This document shows, piece after piece, positions 33,701-42,516 of a stretch of DNA of 64,000 bases. Both the position numbers and the translations under genes were made by a program. Source of the DNA: Trissonchulus latispiculum. Taxonomy: Eukaryota; Nematoda; Enoplea; Enoplida; Ironidae. Each line of letters begins with the position of its first letter. Position 1 is the stretch's first letter. The DNA lies in contig JASAND010017645.1 in NCBI GenBank assembly GCA_030248195.1, positions 30,423-94,422 of the forward strand, given 5' to 3'. Under the pieces are notes generated by a model, which worked only from the letters and a program-made list of their open reading frames with translations, ran no database searches and had not been told where the DNA came from.

Positions 33701-36580
33701 GACCTGTCGTTGTCCTCTTGGGTATTCTCTGACAGCGAAATGGCTACCCTGAGACTTCGATATTTAGATTCTGCCTACATCGGTAATTCTCAGCTGGGAG
33801 ATGGCATAGAGAACCGATTGGCTTGTCTACCATACGCAAGCCCTGATCTCTTGCAAATGGAACAACCTACGTACAGTGGCAAAGCGGCTGACATGTGGGC
33901 TCTAGGAATTGCACTATATGTAATGGTCACTGGCAAATACCCATATGAAGGTCAGAACTCTCCGGAAGTCATATCCCAGATTGTTAGCGGGAAGGTGGAA
34001 TTCCCGGAAATTCCGATATTAAACAAGGAAACGGAAACCTTTATTAAGGAAATACTACAGGAACAACCGGACTTACGTCCTACCGCAAGGACATTGCTCC
34101 GCGCTAATTGGCTGGAAATACCGAAAGACCAGGATGTGACCAGCACAGATTACACGCCATGGTCCACAGAAACAGGGAAGGAAAACTGGCTATCTGCTGA
34201 GGATACCGGCCTGGTGGTTACAGTATACATAAACGGTTTCTCTATCCAGGCTGCCTTGGACTTCAGCAGTTCTCATTCCTATCTAGCCTCACAAAGGGTC
34301 GATCCGGACATGATCCTTACTACACCTGTTGTGGTCACGTGGACATTGCCAGACGTACTGAAACAATGCATAGTGGAAGGATCCGTACTGGTCACCCTTG
34401 CAGCTGGTGGGTTCCACGGTCTGGTGCCATTACACATCGTTTCAGGTCAAGACGATGGTTTCTGTTTGCTGGGAAAGGATATAATCCGCATGTTCGGTAA
34501 TATCAAGGTTAACTTGAGTTGGAACAGCGTGGAAATCATGGGACAGGAAACCCATTCAGATTCCTTCCCACTGCCGTTCCTTGACCTTGACACAATTGCG
34601 GCTGTCTCAACAACTGACCGATTGTTTCCCCCGATAGTACTGGGAAGGATTAATGATACCCCAGTGGAAATGCTGGTTGATACCGGCAGCCCGAGTACGT
34701 TGATTAAATCTGTCCTGGTAGGCAAAGCCAAGGTACAACCCACAAAGGCCATGCTAAAATCTATTACAGGACAGGCGGTCCCAGTTGTCGGAGAAACCGA
34801 GGTCGATATCTGCATCCAGAAAAACAGTTTCTTGCACAAGGCAAGGGTGGTTAGCTCTGGACCGTATGACGTTGTCCTTGGATCAGATTTCCTTCGGCAA
34901 AACGGGGCTAGTATTGATATGAACCTTGGTAAATTAAACTTGGGCAACGTAGCCGCGGATCTGTATGCAAATCCACAGACCGACGTTATTTCGTCAGTCC
35001 ACCTGGTCGGTGACTACGCTATTCCTCCTCGCAGCCAAGTCATTGTCACAGGTGAGGTATGGGGATTTACGAGAGGAATTAATTATATACTAACCCCCCA
35101 CGCTCAGTTACCTCTCAAATACGGATTGCTAGGAGCTAGGGAGCTAGTGGAAGTGGTGGAAAATAGGGTACCTTTCTTACTGATTAATATTTCGGAGGAG
35201 GTCATAACTGTACCATCTGGTTTGTGTTTAGGTGCGCTAGAAGCTGTGGAAGAACGCGATCAAATTGCGGCTGTGGTTGCCACGGATAAGGATTCATCAG
35301 ATGACGGTCAAGAGAACTGGCTCAAATCCCAACTAAAGCTCCCGGACGGATTAACAGCAGAGGAATCAGCTGAATTGACAAGGTTGGTACTGCAATATTC
35401 AGACTGCTTTTCTAGATATGATGGAGATCTAGGGAGAACAGAGGTAGTGAAGCATCACATTGATACTAGGGATAGTGCACCAATAGCACAACGAGCTTAT
35501 CGTGTACCCTACCAGCAACGGGAGGTAATTGCTAAAGAAATTTCGGGTTTGTTAGAACGAGGGTTAATCAGACCTTCAGCCAGTCCTTGGGCATCCCCCA
35601 TTGTACTTGTAAAGAAGAAAGATAATAGCGACCGTATGTGCATAGACTTTCGTAAGTTAAATGCAGTAACGGTGCGCGACACTTACCCCCTCCCCAGAGT
35701 TGACGAAGTTCTGGATAATATAGGTGGCGCGAAATATTTTACTAGCCTGGATATGGCTTCGGGATACCATCAGATCGAGATGGACGAAGCATCTAAGGAA
35801 AAGACTGCTTTCGTCTGCCATCTCGGTCTGTATGAGTATAATGTCCTGCCCTTTGGTCTCACCAATGCACCCGCAACCTTCCAAAGAATGATTGATTTTA
35901 TAATGTCGGGTCTTATAGGTGTAGGCTGTATGGTTTACTTGGATGATATTTTGATTTATTCTAAAGATTTTTCGGAGCATATGGGTCATCTCAGAGCTGT
36001 GTTTGAAAGGCTGCAAGGCAGCGGTTTGAAATTAAAACTTCGAAAATGTCAATTTTGCCAAAAGCAAGTAGAATTTTTGGGGCATGTGGTTACGCCTGCC
36101 GGTATTTTACCGTGCCAGGATAAAATTCAGTCTGTTAAACAGTTTGCTATCCCCAAAACTGTCAAACAGGTAAGACAATTTATAGGGTTAGTGTCTTACT
36201 ACAGGCGGTTTGTGGAAGGTTTTGCTACTATTGCAGCCCCATTGAACTCGCTTCTAAAGAAAACTGAGCATTTTGCTTGGACTAAGGAGTGTCAGGAGGC
36301 GTTTGAGACCCTAAGGTCACGCCTGATGACCGCTCCTATCCTTCGATACCCCAACTTTGCAGCCCTCTTCGTCCTGTTTACTGATGCCAGTAACGTTCGA
36401 ATCGGCGCAGCCTGTCGCAGGAAGATGAAAAAGGAGCCGACTATGTCATTGCGTATGCTTCGAGGGCACTGTCGGCGACCGAAAGGAAATACTCCACGAC
36501 GGAAAAGGAAGCACTCGCTGTGGTTTGGGCTGTTAAGCATTTCCGACCGTATCTCTATGGCCGACGTTTCAAACTGGTGA
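30785..36580 (+). CDS. Gag-protease-pseudokinase-RT polyprotein, interrupted in RNase H
   Basis: A 1931-residue frame with no gag-pol stop. Capsid region about 54-215; CCHC knuckle C294, C297, H302, C307; helical stretch 386-402; possible death-fold 541-632; protease-like unit 1 at 655-757 (VDTGA 662-666, ILGTD 735-739); Tribbles-like pseudokinase about 823-1113; degenerate protease-like unit 1142-1253 (DFSS in place of DTGS); protease 2 at 1284-1386 (VDTGS 1298-1302, VLGSD 1364-1368); RT about 1560-1800 (VYLDD 1717-1721, FGLTNAPATF). RNase H begins near 1858. At about 36405-36412 homology passes to the next frame, so the last about 55 residues of this frame are out of register. The break could be a mutation or a sequencing error, as the rest is open. 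Confidence 0.92.
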   Translation: MAFNPDRGPPGDVTGAGLDSTEPHGSGEMLNPVLGNIKPLLGGNKETSARFLIKDIPVFEGKLGEDFREWLLMFERIGAANGWHSSEKALYLPAFLRGFAAEKWDDLPAGVQASWSSVKPALLEKLCPVEVTSVHVADLHNRKQKRTESVYEYAREIQKIALKAYPDFKITVRERLMKDVFMNGLLPQLRQLVMNQRPGSFEEAVSIGHEQESILNTLNSENTAQVVNAITESVDVDSRLKLMEATMVKLQQTLEKLDTAAGRKSTDFRTGDSLSFQRQSLDRFSRTSDGRPKCFFCGRPGHIQARCRQRLGFQGQRTNPHQVRNIGNIPSGMRRNATGRNSQNFVNAMVNDNFRGDFRESNVSNNYPPICSMATESQASPVTDSTIEELREQNQRLIQRLLTNSGYAPPTESAVRVLKTVTSPSYAEHLRQKERAKEREYLADQSLYDSELDSDLGLGPLFTEGGLFFDSPSRTSGRKVGRSTHPQGRKDGLFLSENRIRRIREADPESSSTSPTRTNRTLPNVSVRRRESPGYGDRLNYGAVLINPVLSDRLEEINAGLRRPLISLFEEMFDADIRIIRRGLTEGFQLDLVEVRSYSREKVLDCITKINEEDDFFAKLVYDGLRKRAKEGNMWERMTPPPVGKDMLIKARVDGHSVTALVDTGATSSVLSADLVQKHGSLRTKLCRLVKNEAVTALGNRVRFLGVVYCCVTVGPYHTPIGFQVIQSGCPVECILGTDVLEAMGSVTIDLANRKISIKGTDVDLVNTELVTPSIRMISTPPRMKLPPGISVPQEESAEVESETQTPNLQQKQQILEITSPSIQLLACYGEQLGRLGYTCLTPHLLPLDLPGSVTVMRHTVTGKQLWARQVSELAITLYLRLQNKLHRQNQSLLAITEPASEAVLPSDVLCIALKAQSPVPTKFLLLYPSFFLTLHDYIRIYGYLDEGKAKNLFRQMVAAVERAHDANIIVRDLSLSSWVFSDSEMATLRLRYLDSAYIGNSQLGDGIENRLACLPYASPDLLQMEQPTYSGKAADMWALGIALYVMVTGKYPYEGQNSPEVISQIVSGKVEFPEIPILNKETETFIKEILQEQPDLRPTARTLLRANWLEIPKDQDVTSTDYTPWSTETGKENWLSAEDTGLVVTVYINGFSIQAALDFSSSHSYLASQRVDPDMILTTPVVVTWTLPDVLKQCIVEGSVLVTLAAGGFHGLVPLHIVSGQDDGFCLLGKDIIRMFGNIKVNLSWNSVEIMGQETHSDSFPLPFLDLDTIAAVSTTDRLFPPIVLGRINDTPVEMLVDTGSPSTLIKSVLVGKAKVQPTKAMLKSITGQAVPVVGETEVDICIQKNSFLHKARVVSSGPYDVVLGSDFLRQNGASIDMNLGKLNLGNVAADLYANPQTDVISSVHLVGDYAIPPRSQVIVTGEVWGFTRGINYILTPHAQLPLKYGLLGARELVEVVENRVPFLLINISEEVITVPSGLCLGALEAVEERDQIAAVVATDKDSSDDGQENWLKSQLKLPDGLTAEESAELTRLVLQYSDCFSRYDGDLGRTEVVKHHIDTRDSAPIAQRAYRVPYQQREVIAKEISGLLERGLIRPSASPWASPIVLVKKKDNSDRMCIDFRKLNAVTVRDTYPLPRVDEVLDNIGGAKYFTSLDMASGYHQIEMDEASKEKTAFVCHLGLYEYNVLPFGLTNAPATFQRMIDFIMSGLIGVGCMVYLDDILIYSKDFSEHMGHLRAVFERLQGSGLKLKLRKCQFCQKQVEFLGHVVTPAGILPCQDKIQSVKQFAIPKTVKQVRQFIGLVSYYRRFVEGFATIAAPLNSLLKKTEHFAWTKECQEAFETLRSRLMTAPILRYPNFAALFVLFTDASNVRIGAACRRKMKKEPTMSLRMLRGHCRRPKGNTPRRKRKHSLWFGLLSISDRISMADVSNW

Positions 36581-39500
36581 CGGATCATCAACCCCTGAAG
36601 TTCATAATGACTACTAGAAGCCCTTCAGGGCGCCTGGCTCGTTGGGCTTTATCCCTTCAGGAATACGACTTCGAAGTTATCTATCGGAGTGGAAGAATCA
36701 ACGATAACGCGGACGTGCTTTCACGACTACCATATGAGTCTGACTTGGATGACCAGACGAATGACGTCGCGGTTGTAGCGATTACGCTGCCAGATACGGA
36801 TGGAATAGCGGGAGAGGATAATGGCGACGGCGGAGATGAACATTCGCATAAACCCCTCATGGACCGGATAAAGGAAGAGCAAAATCAATGTCCTGAGTTG
36901 GAACCTCTGGTGGTTTATGTGTCCAAAGGCATACTTCCCGATCAGAACAAGCTGGCACGCAAACTCCTTCTCGAAAAGGACGGTTTCATTCTAGAGGAAG
37001 GCATTCTTTATCGAATATGGCGTGACACGAGTGCGAAACGACATCAGAGCGTCTGTCGCCAGATCGTTGTTCCATTATCGCTGAGAAAGGAAGTATTAGA
37101 AACTTATCACGACGACGTCTTTGCTGGCCACCTGGGTGTGGAAAGGACGTTCCTGAAAATACGCAGGCACTTCTATTGGGACCGCATGTACACGGACGTG
37201 GTGGAATGGTGCAAATCTTGTTTGGCCTGTCAAGGACGAAAAATGCCTGTGGTGAAGTGTAAGGCACCCCTGAAATCATTACCCATAACTGGCCCCTTCC
37301 ACCGTGTAGCGGTCGATTGCTTGGGTCCATTCCCGTCGTCGGATTCTGGAAACAAGCACATTGTTGTGTTTAGTGATTACTTCACTAAATGGCCCGAAGC
37401 ATTCGCTGTTCCAGATATTAAAGCGAATACAATAGCGCGACTGTTTATCGATGGCATCGTCTGCCGTCATGGCGCCCCGGATTCGCTGTTATCAGACAGA
37501 GGCACCAATTTCTTGTCAGATGTGGTAAAAGCGGTGTGCAGGTTAACAAATACAAGGAAGTTCTCCACTACGGCCTACCACCCCCAAACAGATGGCTTGG
37601 TGGAACGATTCAATCGAACATTGGCCACGATGCTGTCAATGTATGTCAGTTCGAACCACAAGGATTGGGATGTCTTTCTACCGTATGTTTTGTTTGCATA
37701 CAGGTGCGCCCCGCATGAGTCTACTGGGGAGAGCCCTTTTTACCTGCTGTATGCACGAGAACCCCTCATGCCTTTCACCAGTTGCCTACTACAAACTAAC
37801 GAGGAGATCAGCTTGGAAGGCTATGTGGCAGATCTAGCCCAGCGGACTAAAGAGATTAACGATCTCGTGAAGGCTAATGTCTTGACAGCGCAAGAACGCC
37901 AGAGAAGCAACTATAACAAGGGCGTTCGTAACGCCATATACCAACTAGGTGATCAAGTCCTCTTGTATGTGCCCATCGTACAAAAAGGAAAGAGTCCTAA
38001 GCTAACACACAAGTGGCATGGACCTTATGTGATTATGGAACGCTTGTCAAATCTAAATTATAGGGTGAAAAGGCGCTTCTCAGGAAAAGATAAAATAAAG
38101 GTTGTGCACGTAAACAGGCTTAAGCCTTACGGTGCCACTCCTAGGTTACGACAGGAAGCTGTGCCTAATGCAGATGCAACAGGAGACGTGCAAGATGAAT
38201 CCGCAGGATTAAGTGAACTTCAGGAGGCAGGAGAAGAGTCGGTAGACGTCGCTTCTGAACCGACGGATCACGTAAGGACTGACGAGAAGTCAGCGGCAGA
38301 ACGATGGAACATTGGAGATGTGGTTTGGGCAAAACTTCGAGGATTTCCAAGTTGGCCGGCACGTATTATCGACCCTGCTACACTCCCTAATACTACACCT
38401 CCCTCTTCCAAAGGTATATGGAAAGCAGTGTTATTTTTTAATAGCACTGATCATGCCTACGTCAAGGAGGAAAATCTTAAACCTTGGGAGTATCCAGAAT
38501 CACACGGTGGATACAAATCCAAAGGCTTGTTGAAAGCAATTGATGAAGCCAACGCGGCAACCGCTAATGGATCTGGAAACGATGCTCCAGCACCTTCACT
38601 GCCTCAACGAGTTGGAACGATTATGCAGCTATTCCTAATACTGTTGCTGTTGGCTCTAAGGGTATCGGGAGAGGAGTTAGGAATGGTGACATCCGATGGC
38701 GTTCGCTTGAATCCCCACTATGGTGTACTGTTTCGACAAATCGGAAAGTTCGACTATAGCCGCGATCACCTTAACCACTTTATTTATGTGCCATTCATTA
38801 CTAAGGTGCCAGATCCGTTGGTTATCCCTGCCTGTCCGGTACCTCCGAAAAATGAGAGCTATTTGTTCTCGTGGATTCACACCCTCCAGCATCAACTTTG
38901 TCACCTCTTGGACAGTTTGCAAGAATCAGCTAATGCGACTCATGCAGCTTTGGTTGTAGAACTGCAACTTTTATCGCAAGATATGCAGGATCTTCTCTTG
39001 GTTCAACGACGGTCGTCCAGGCCCAAACGAGGCTTGCTTCAAGGTATAGCCTGCCTTGTGGAATCTGTTTTTGGAGGATGTCAGGGCAGTGGTGTGGATG
39101 CCCAACATATTCGTACGGCTCTAACTGCACTGGATACCCGAGTTTCGGGATTGGCAGCCGAGCTGGTTCAGACAAAAGGCGAGCTGGTATCCCTTTCCAA
39201 ACTAACCATGAGCGGATTCAAGAACGTGGATGCAAAATTCGATATCATGGCACGCAGCGTTGAGCACTTGCAACGAATGCAGTCTACGCTCGCGTCTACC
39301 ATGGCACAACTTAACCAGTCTTTCGTCTTCTTTGGAGAGCTCGCCCGGACTCAAACGGCAACACTGGTGTCGATGATGGCGTGGATAACTCATGTTATGA
39401 ATTGGCATGATCAGGTGCAGGAAGCCTATGGGTTAATAACTGGCTTGACCCAACTGAAACGAGGGATCTTATCGCCAACATTACTTGCTCCTCGAACCTT

Positions 39501-40734
39501 GAGGAAAATGTTGGATGGCGTTTCGGAACAACTGAATAACGTAACCAACCCCAGAACGTTGCTCCATCCGCCGACTGAGCTTTACCGCTACTACACGGAA
39601 AGGATGGTAACTACAGTGTCTGGTAAAACCGACGCGTTCCTGATTGGTCTGAGCATTCCCATCACGCAACCTGAATTCCTCTATGACCTATGGCAGATCT
39701 TCAGCATGCCCGTCCAGATTAGTCAGTCGGGATTACTTTTATATAACAACATGGATGAAGACATGCTGGGACTTAATAGTGTAACGGATACATTCTTTGT
39801 AGGCGATACAGTCGATCTTCGGAGTTGCCATAGTTCTTCAATCATTCGTTGCCCATTTACCTACCCACGTTACAGCAGTTCCAAGAACAGTTGCATCTTG
39901 AAACTGTTTCAGGGATCTGCTGGTGAGGACGTACATCAATTATGTAACTGGACTATTGAACAATCTTACCCGACACCTAAAGTCCTGAATATTAAAGACA
40001 GCAAATGGTTTATCGCTCAGTCAGGATCGAATTGGTCGTTGCATTGTCAAATCCCTACCCCCGATCCATGGCCTACAAAATGCGACCGCTGTATAGTGGA
40101 TATACCATGCGGTTGCAGTCTAAGCATATCCAGTATGGTGCTAACTAGCACGAGTTCTTGTGAGGGAGAGGTTACTCTTGCGAGGTCCCTCAACTTCACA
40201 ATCTATCATAATCCCCTTAAATTTGCCCTGTATCCAACTTACCCTAATTTAGCAGTGTTGCAGCAGCAACTGTTTCAGCCCATCCCCGTCCTAAAGGCAC
40301 ACTGGAAAAACTTTAGCTCCAATTTAGCAGAATTAATCCACCGCACTGGAGGAAAATTACACATGCAAATGGTAAATTTCTCGAATGGAATCCAAATGGA
40401 ACGGCTGAGGTTTGAAAGGTTGGATAATGCCAGACATAAAGAAGTGAACGATGCTATCCAGGCTATCAGAAATGGAGATAATGGAACCTCATGGCAGATA
40501 TGGGTGCTTGCAGCGGGAGAATTCATCCTATCAGTGTTGCTGGTGGGCTTGATATTACGCATATTGACGTTCAATCCGATCAATCAAGCGTTACCGGTTC
40601 CTATATCTGTGCAAACCCCACCCCATGTGGAAGCCGCGTCGACGTTAAAGGGAATGTCGAGCACGGATGTGGAAATGGTGTTTCGCGCCATGAAAGGCAA
40701 CGATGGTAGTGCGCTGCACCCCGAGGTGCAGTGA
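36409..40734 (+). CDS. RNase H-integrase-PWWP-Env frame
   Basis: Homology in this frame begins near 36409; the first ATG is 36520 (1404 residues from there). RNase H end 1-70. Integrase zinc motif H197, H204, C231, C234 and DD35E core D266, D326, E362. GPY/F module 499-537 (WHGPY, VNRLKPY). PWWP domain 596-657 with PSWP at 610-613 and cage aromatics W603, W612, F640. Env starts M702 (ATG 38623): signal peptide 702-718, furin-type site RPKR ending at 837, a hydrophobic Gly-rich segment after it, glycosylation sequons, TM 1327-1349 and a short tail. There is no stop between Pol and Env. Normal Env production would need splicing. Env resembles errantivirus/baculovirus F-type fusion proteins in layout. 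Confidence 0.92.
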   Translation, partial: SLSQEDEKGADYVIAYASRALSATERKYSTTEKEALAVVWAVKHFRPYLYGRRFKLVTDHQPLKFIMTTRSPSGRLARWALSLQEYDFEVIYRSGRINDNADVLSRLPYESDLDDQTNDVAVVAITLPDTDGIAGEDNGDGGDEHSHKPLMDRIKEEQNQCPELEPLVVYVSKGILPDQNKLARKLLLEKDGFILEEGILYRIWRDTSAKRHQSVCRQIVVPLSLRKEVLETYHDDVFAGHLGVERTFLKIRRHFYWDRMYTDVVEWCKSCLACQGRKMPVVKCKAPLKSLPITGPFHRVAVDCLGPFPSSDSGNKHIVVFSDYFTKWPEAFAVPDIKANTIARLFIDGIVCRHGAPDSLLSDRGTNFLSDVVKAVCRLTNTRKFSTTAYHPQTDGLVERFNRTLATMLSMYVSSNHKDWDVFLPYVLFAYRCAPHESTGESPFYLLYAREPLMPFTSCLLQTNEEISLEGYVADLAQRTKEINDLVKANVLTAQERQRSNYNKGVRNAIYQLGDQVLLYVPIVQKGKSPKLTHKWHGPYVIMERLSNLNYRVKRRFSGKDKIKVVHVNRLKPYGATPRLRQEAVPNADATGDVQDESAGLSELQEAGEESVDVASEPTDHVRTDEKSAAERWNIGDVVWAKLRGFPSWPARIIDPATLPNTTPPSSKGIWKAVLFFNSTDHAYVKEENLKPWEYPESHGGYKSKGLLKAIDEANAATANGSGNDAPAPSLPQRVGTIMQLFLILLLLALRVSGEELGMVTSDGVRLNPHYGVLFRQIGKFDYSRDHLNHFIYVPFITKVPDPLVIPACPVPPKNESYLFSWIHTLQHQLCHLLDSLQESANATHAALVVELQLLSQDMQDLLLVQRRSSRPKRGLLQGIACLVESVFGGCQGSGVDAQHIRTALTALDTRVSGLAAELVQTKGELVSLSKLTMSGFKNVDAKFDIMARSVEHLQRMQSTLASTMAQLNQSFVFFGELARTQTATLVSMMAWITHVMNWHDQVQEAYGLITGLTQLKRGILSPTLLAPRTLRKMLDGVSEQLNNVTNPRTLLHPPTELYRYYTERMVTTVSGKTDAFLIGLSIPITQPEFLYDLWQIFSMPVQISQSGLLLYNNMDEDMLGLNSVTDTFFVGDTVDLRSCHSSSIIRCPFTYPRYSSSKNSCILKLFQGSAGEDVHQLCNWTIEQSYPTPKVLNIKDSKWFIAQSGSNWSLHCQIPTPDPWPTKCDRCIVDIPCGCSLSISSMVLTSTSSCEGEVTLARSLNFTIYHNPLKFALYPTYPNLAVLQQQLFQPIPVLKAHWKNFSSNLAELIHRTGGKLHMQMVNFSNGIQMERLRFERLDNARHKEVNDAIQAIRNGDNGTSWQIWVLAAGEFILSVLLVGLILRILTFNPINQALPVPISVQTPPHVEAASTLKGMSSTDVEMVFRAMKGNDGSALHPEVQ

Positions 40735-41053
40735 ACGCTGAAAAATCTGTACATAATTATATATATTTAATCTCTCTGTAATTAAACTTTTGTACATATA
40801 TATATCCATGTTTACTTTGGGTTTTCATGGCTTATTACTTGGTTTATTATTTACGGTTGCTTTGGTTATATATAATAAAGTTTATCTGCGTGCATAATGG
40901 CAGCAGTGTGCGGCAACTACCCCACCCCCCATGTACCGGTGTCATAAGGGTATATATACGTTGTGGTGTAATGGTACAGGAGGTACGGGAAAATGGTTTC
41001 CAATGTGTACGGTATCACTGGACCCGCTTGTGTAATTATTTATTTTTTCTTTT

Positions 41054-41059
41054 AGGATG
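41054..41059 (+). promoter_or_regulatory. Strong 3' splice acceptor at the accessory gene start
   Basis: A pyrimidine tract (TATTTTTTCTTTTAG, ending 41055) is followed by G and the ATG at 41057. The placement shows the downstream protein is made from a spliced transcript. Confidence 0.7.
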
Positions 41060-42106
41060 GCCGAATCGGGTTTGGCCGGCGTGAAGAGGGAACTGGCGGA
41101 TGCTCATCGTAAATTCCAATCTGTCGATCGTCGCTGGCGGAAGGCTGCAGTGAAGTCTAGTCGTTATCGCAGAAAGGAAATCAGTTATCGGAAACAGCGA
41201 CAGGATGCCCTTAAACGTTGGTGGGAACAGCGGTTCTTCCTACCAACATTCCCCCGAAGGAGGTCTCGAAAACCGGTTCTGGGACAGTCGGTGGTTACCC
41301 CTGCCCCCGTAGCAGGAAACAATGTTCGTGGATTGGTGGACCCTGAGTACGGTTACGACAGTACTGAGGAAGGAGAATTGGTAATCTCTGGACCGGAAGA
41401 ATCTGGTTCGGACGAGGTGGCAAGCAGCCGTCAGTCTCCAAATAGCCCCACGAACAGATCGAAGGAACCGAGCTTATGCAGTGGCACTGGCAGCAGCAGC
41501 GGAAGCAGCACCACAACGAAGAATCGAGGAACTGGTCTGCGGCCAAATCGGCGTCTGATGCGAACTCGTAAACCACCTGATCCCTGTCAGCAGCAAGCCC
41601 CTCAGGTCCCAGCCGTATCAGAAAGCAGTGGGATCCCAGGTCTGTTTCAGGTTCCTGTACCTGGCCCTTCGAAAAAGTTGGTAGAAAAACGGGGAAAGCA
41701 ACTGGTGCCGAGGAAGGAATCGTCTAAGTCGAGAACCCAGCCCGCTCAACCCAGTCCCTCCGCTGGACAGCGGAACGCTGGCAGTGCATGGAAGGTGGAG
41801 TTGCCTTACGTACTGAAGGCAAGAGTATCGTCGGATGGAACCTATTTTCGACGAATCAGCACTGAGCGCCTTCGTCTCTTCTTTGAGGAAGACAAGGAAG
41901 GTAACGAGGACCATCAGGATTGGCTGGAATCGATCCGAACTCAGCATATCAACAACTACGGTCAAATGGTCCAGAACTATGCTTCTGAACTGCGTGGTCC
42001 CTATCTCCTGGATATGTGCGACTACCTCCGACGACTCATGAAAGGAATCTGCAACAGCATCTACCGTGATCAGTATCAGAAGGACTACCCGTGGCGTATG
42101 CCCTGA
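41057..42106 (+). CDS. Accessory 3' gene of the retroelement, 349 aa, unknown function
   Basis: The frame starts two bases after a consensus splice acceptor and ends 410 bases before the 3' LTR. Residues 1-75 are strongly basic with Arg/Lys runs (RRWRKAAVKSSRYRRK, RRRSRK), suggesting RNA or nuclear targeting. Then an acidic patch (YDSTEEGELV), a Ser/Pro/Gln-rich middle, a second basic segment and a C-terminal globular-looking part of about 100 residues (from VELPYVLKARV to the end) rich in aromatic and acidic residues. I do not recognise the family. Position and splicing resemble regulatory genes of complex retroviruses, but that is an analogy only. Confidence 0.75.
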   Translation: MAESGLAGVKRELADAHRKFQSVDRRWRKAAVKSSRYRRKEISYRKQRQDALKRWWEQRFFLPTFPRRRSRKPVLGQSVVTPAPVAGNNVRGLVDPEYGYDSTEEGELVISGPEESGSDEVASSRQSPNSPTNRSKEPSLCSGTGSSSGSSTTTKNRGTGLRPNRRLMRTRKPPDPCQQQAPQVPAVSESSGIPGLFQVPVPGPSKKLVEKRGKQLVPRKESSKSRTQPAQPSPSAGQRNAGSAWKVELPYVLKARVSSDGTYFRRISTERLRLFFEEDKEGNEDHQDWLESIRTQHINNYGQMVQNYASELRGPYLLDMCDYLRRLMKGICNSIYRDQYQKDYPWRMP

Positions 42107-42516
42107 GTTGCCTTGTCGAAGACTCCAATTGCCGCCGTTGCCGAATCTGCTCATTATTATATTTGTTTATATTTCTTCAATTATTTAATCCATATTTATC
42201 CTTATTTTAAATCCATATTTATCCTTATTTTACCCATATTTATTCACTTATTTTATCTTACGTAATCAGGCCCCCTCCATCATCACCCTCCACCTAGCCT
42301 TCATCGTCATCATCATCATCATCATCACCATCTTCATCATCATCATCGAACACTCGAAGTCTTAAGGAAGAAATTAATTGGACATTTCGAACTGAACTTT
42401 GAATCGAAGAAAACAAAACTAAACTATCTGATTGTTCAGATGTTTTGTAAGACCGACCTTGACCTGTTATTCTTATTTTATCATCAGCGAGGCGCTGATG
42501 GCTGGTGAGGGAGATA
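42107..42516 (+). other. 3' untranslated region with short tandem repeats and polypurine tract
   Basis: It contains imperfect repeats of CCATATTTATCCTTATTTTA (about 42187-42245), a (TCA)n microsatellite (about 42300-42347) and, next to the LTR, the purine-rich GGTGAGGGAGA (42504-42514) as the likely plus-strand primer. Confidence 0.6.

Noticed and set aside
34124..34160. COP1-binding tail after the pseudokinase, as in Tribbles
   Set aside because: A DQDV stretch occurs but without the VP residues needed; not claimed.
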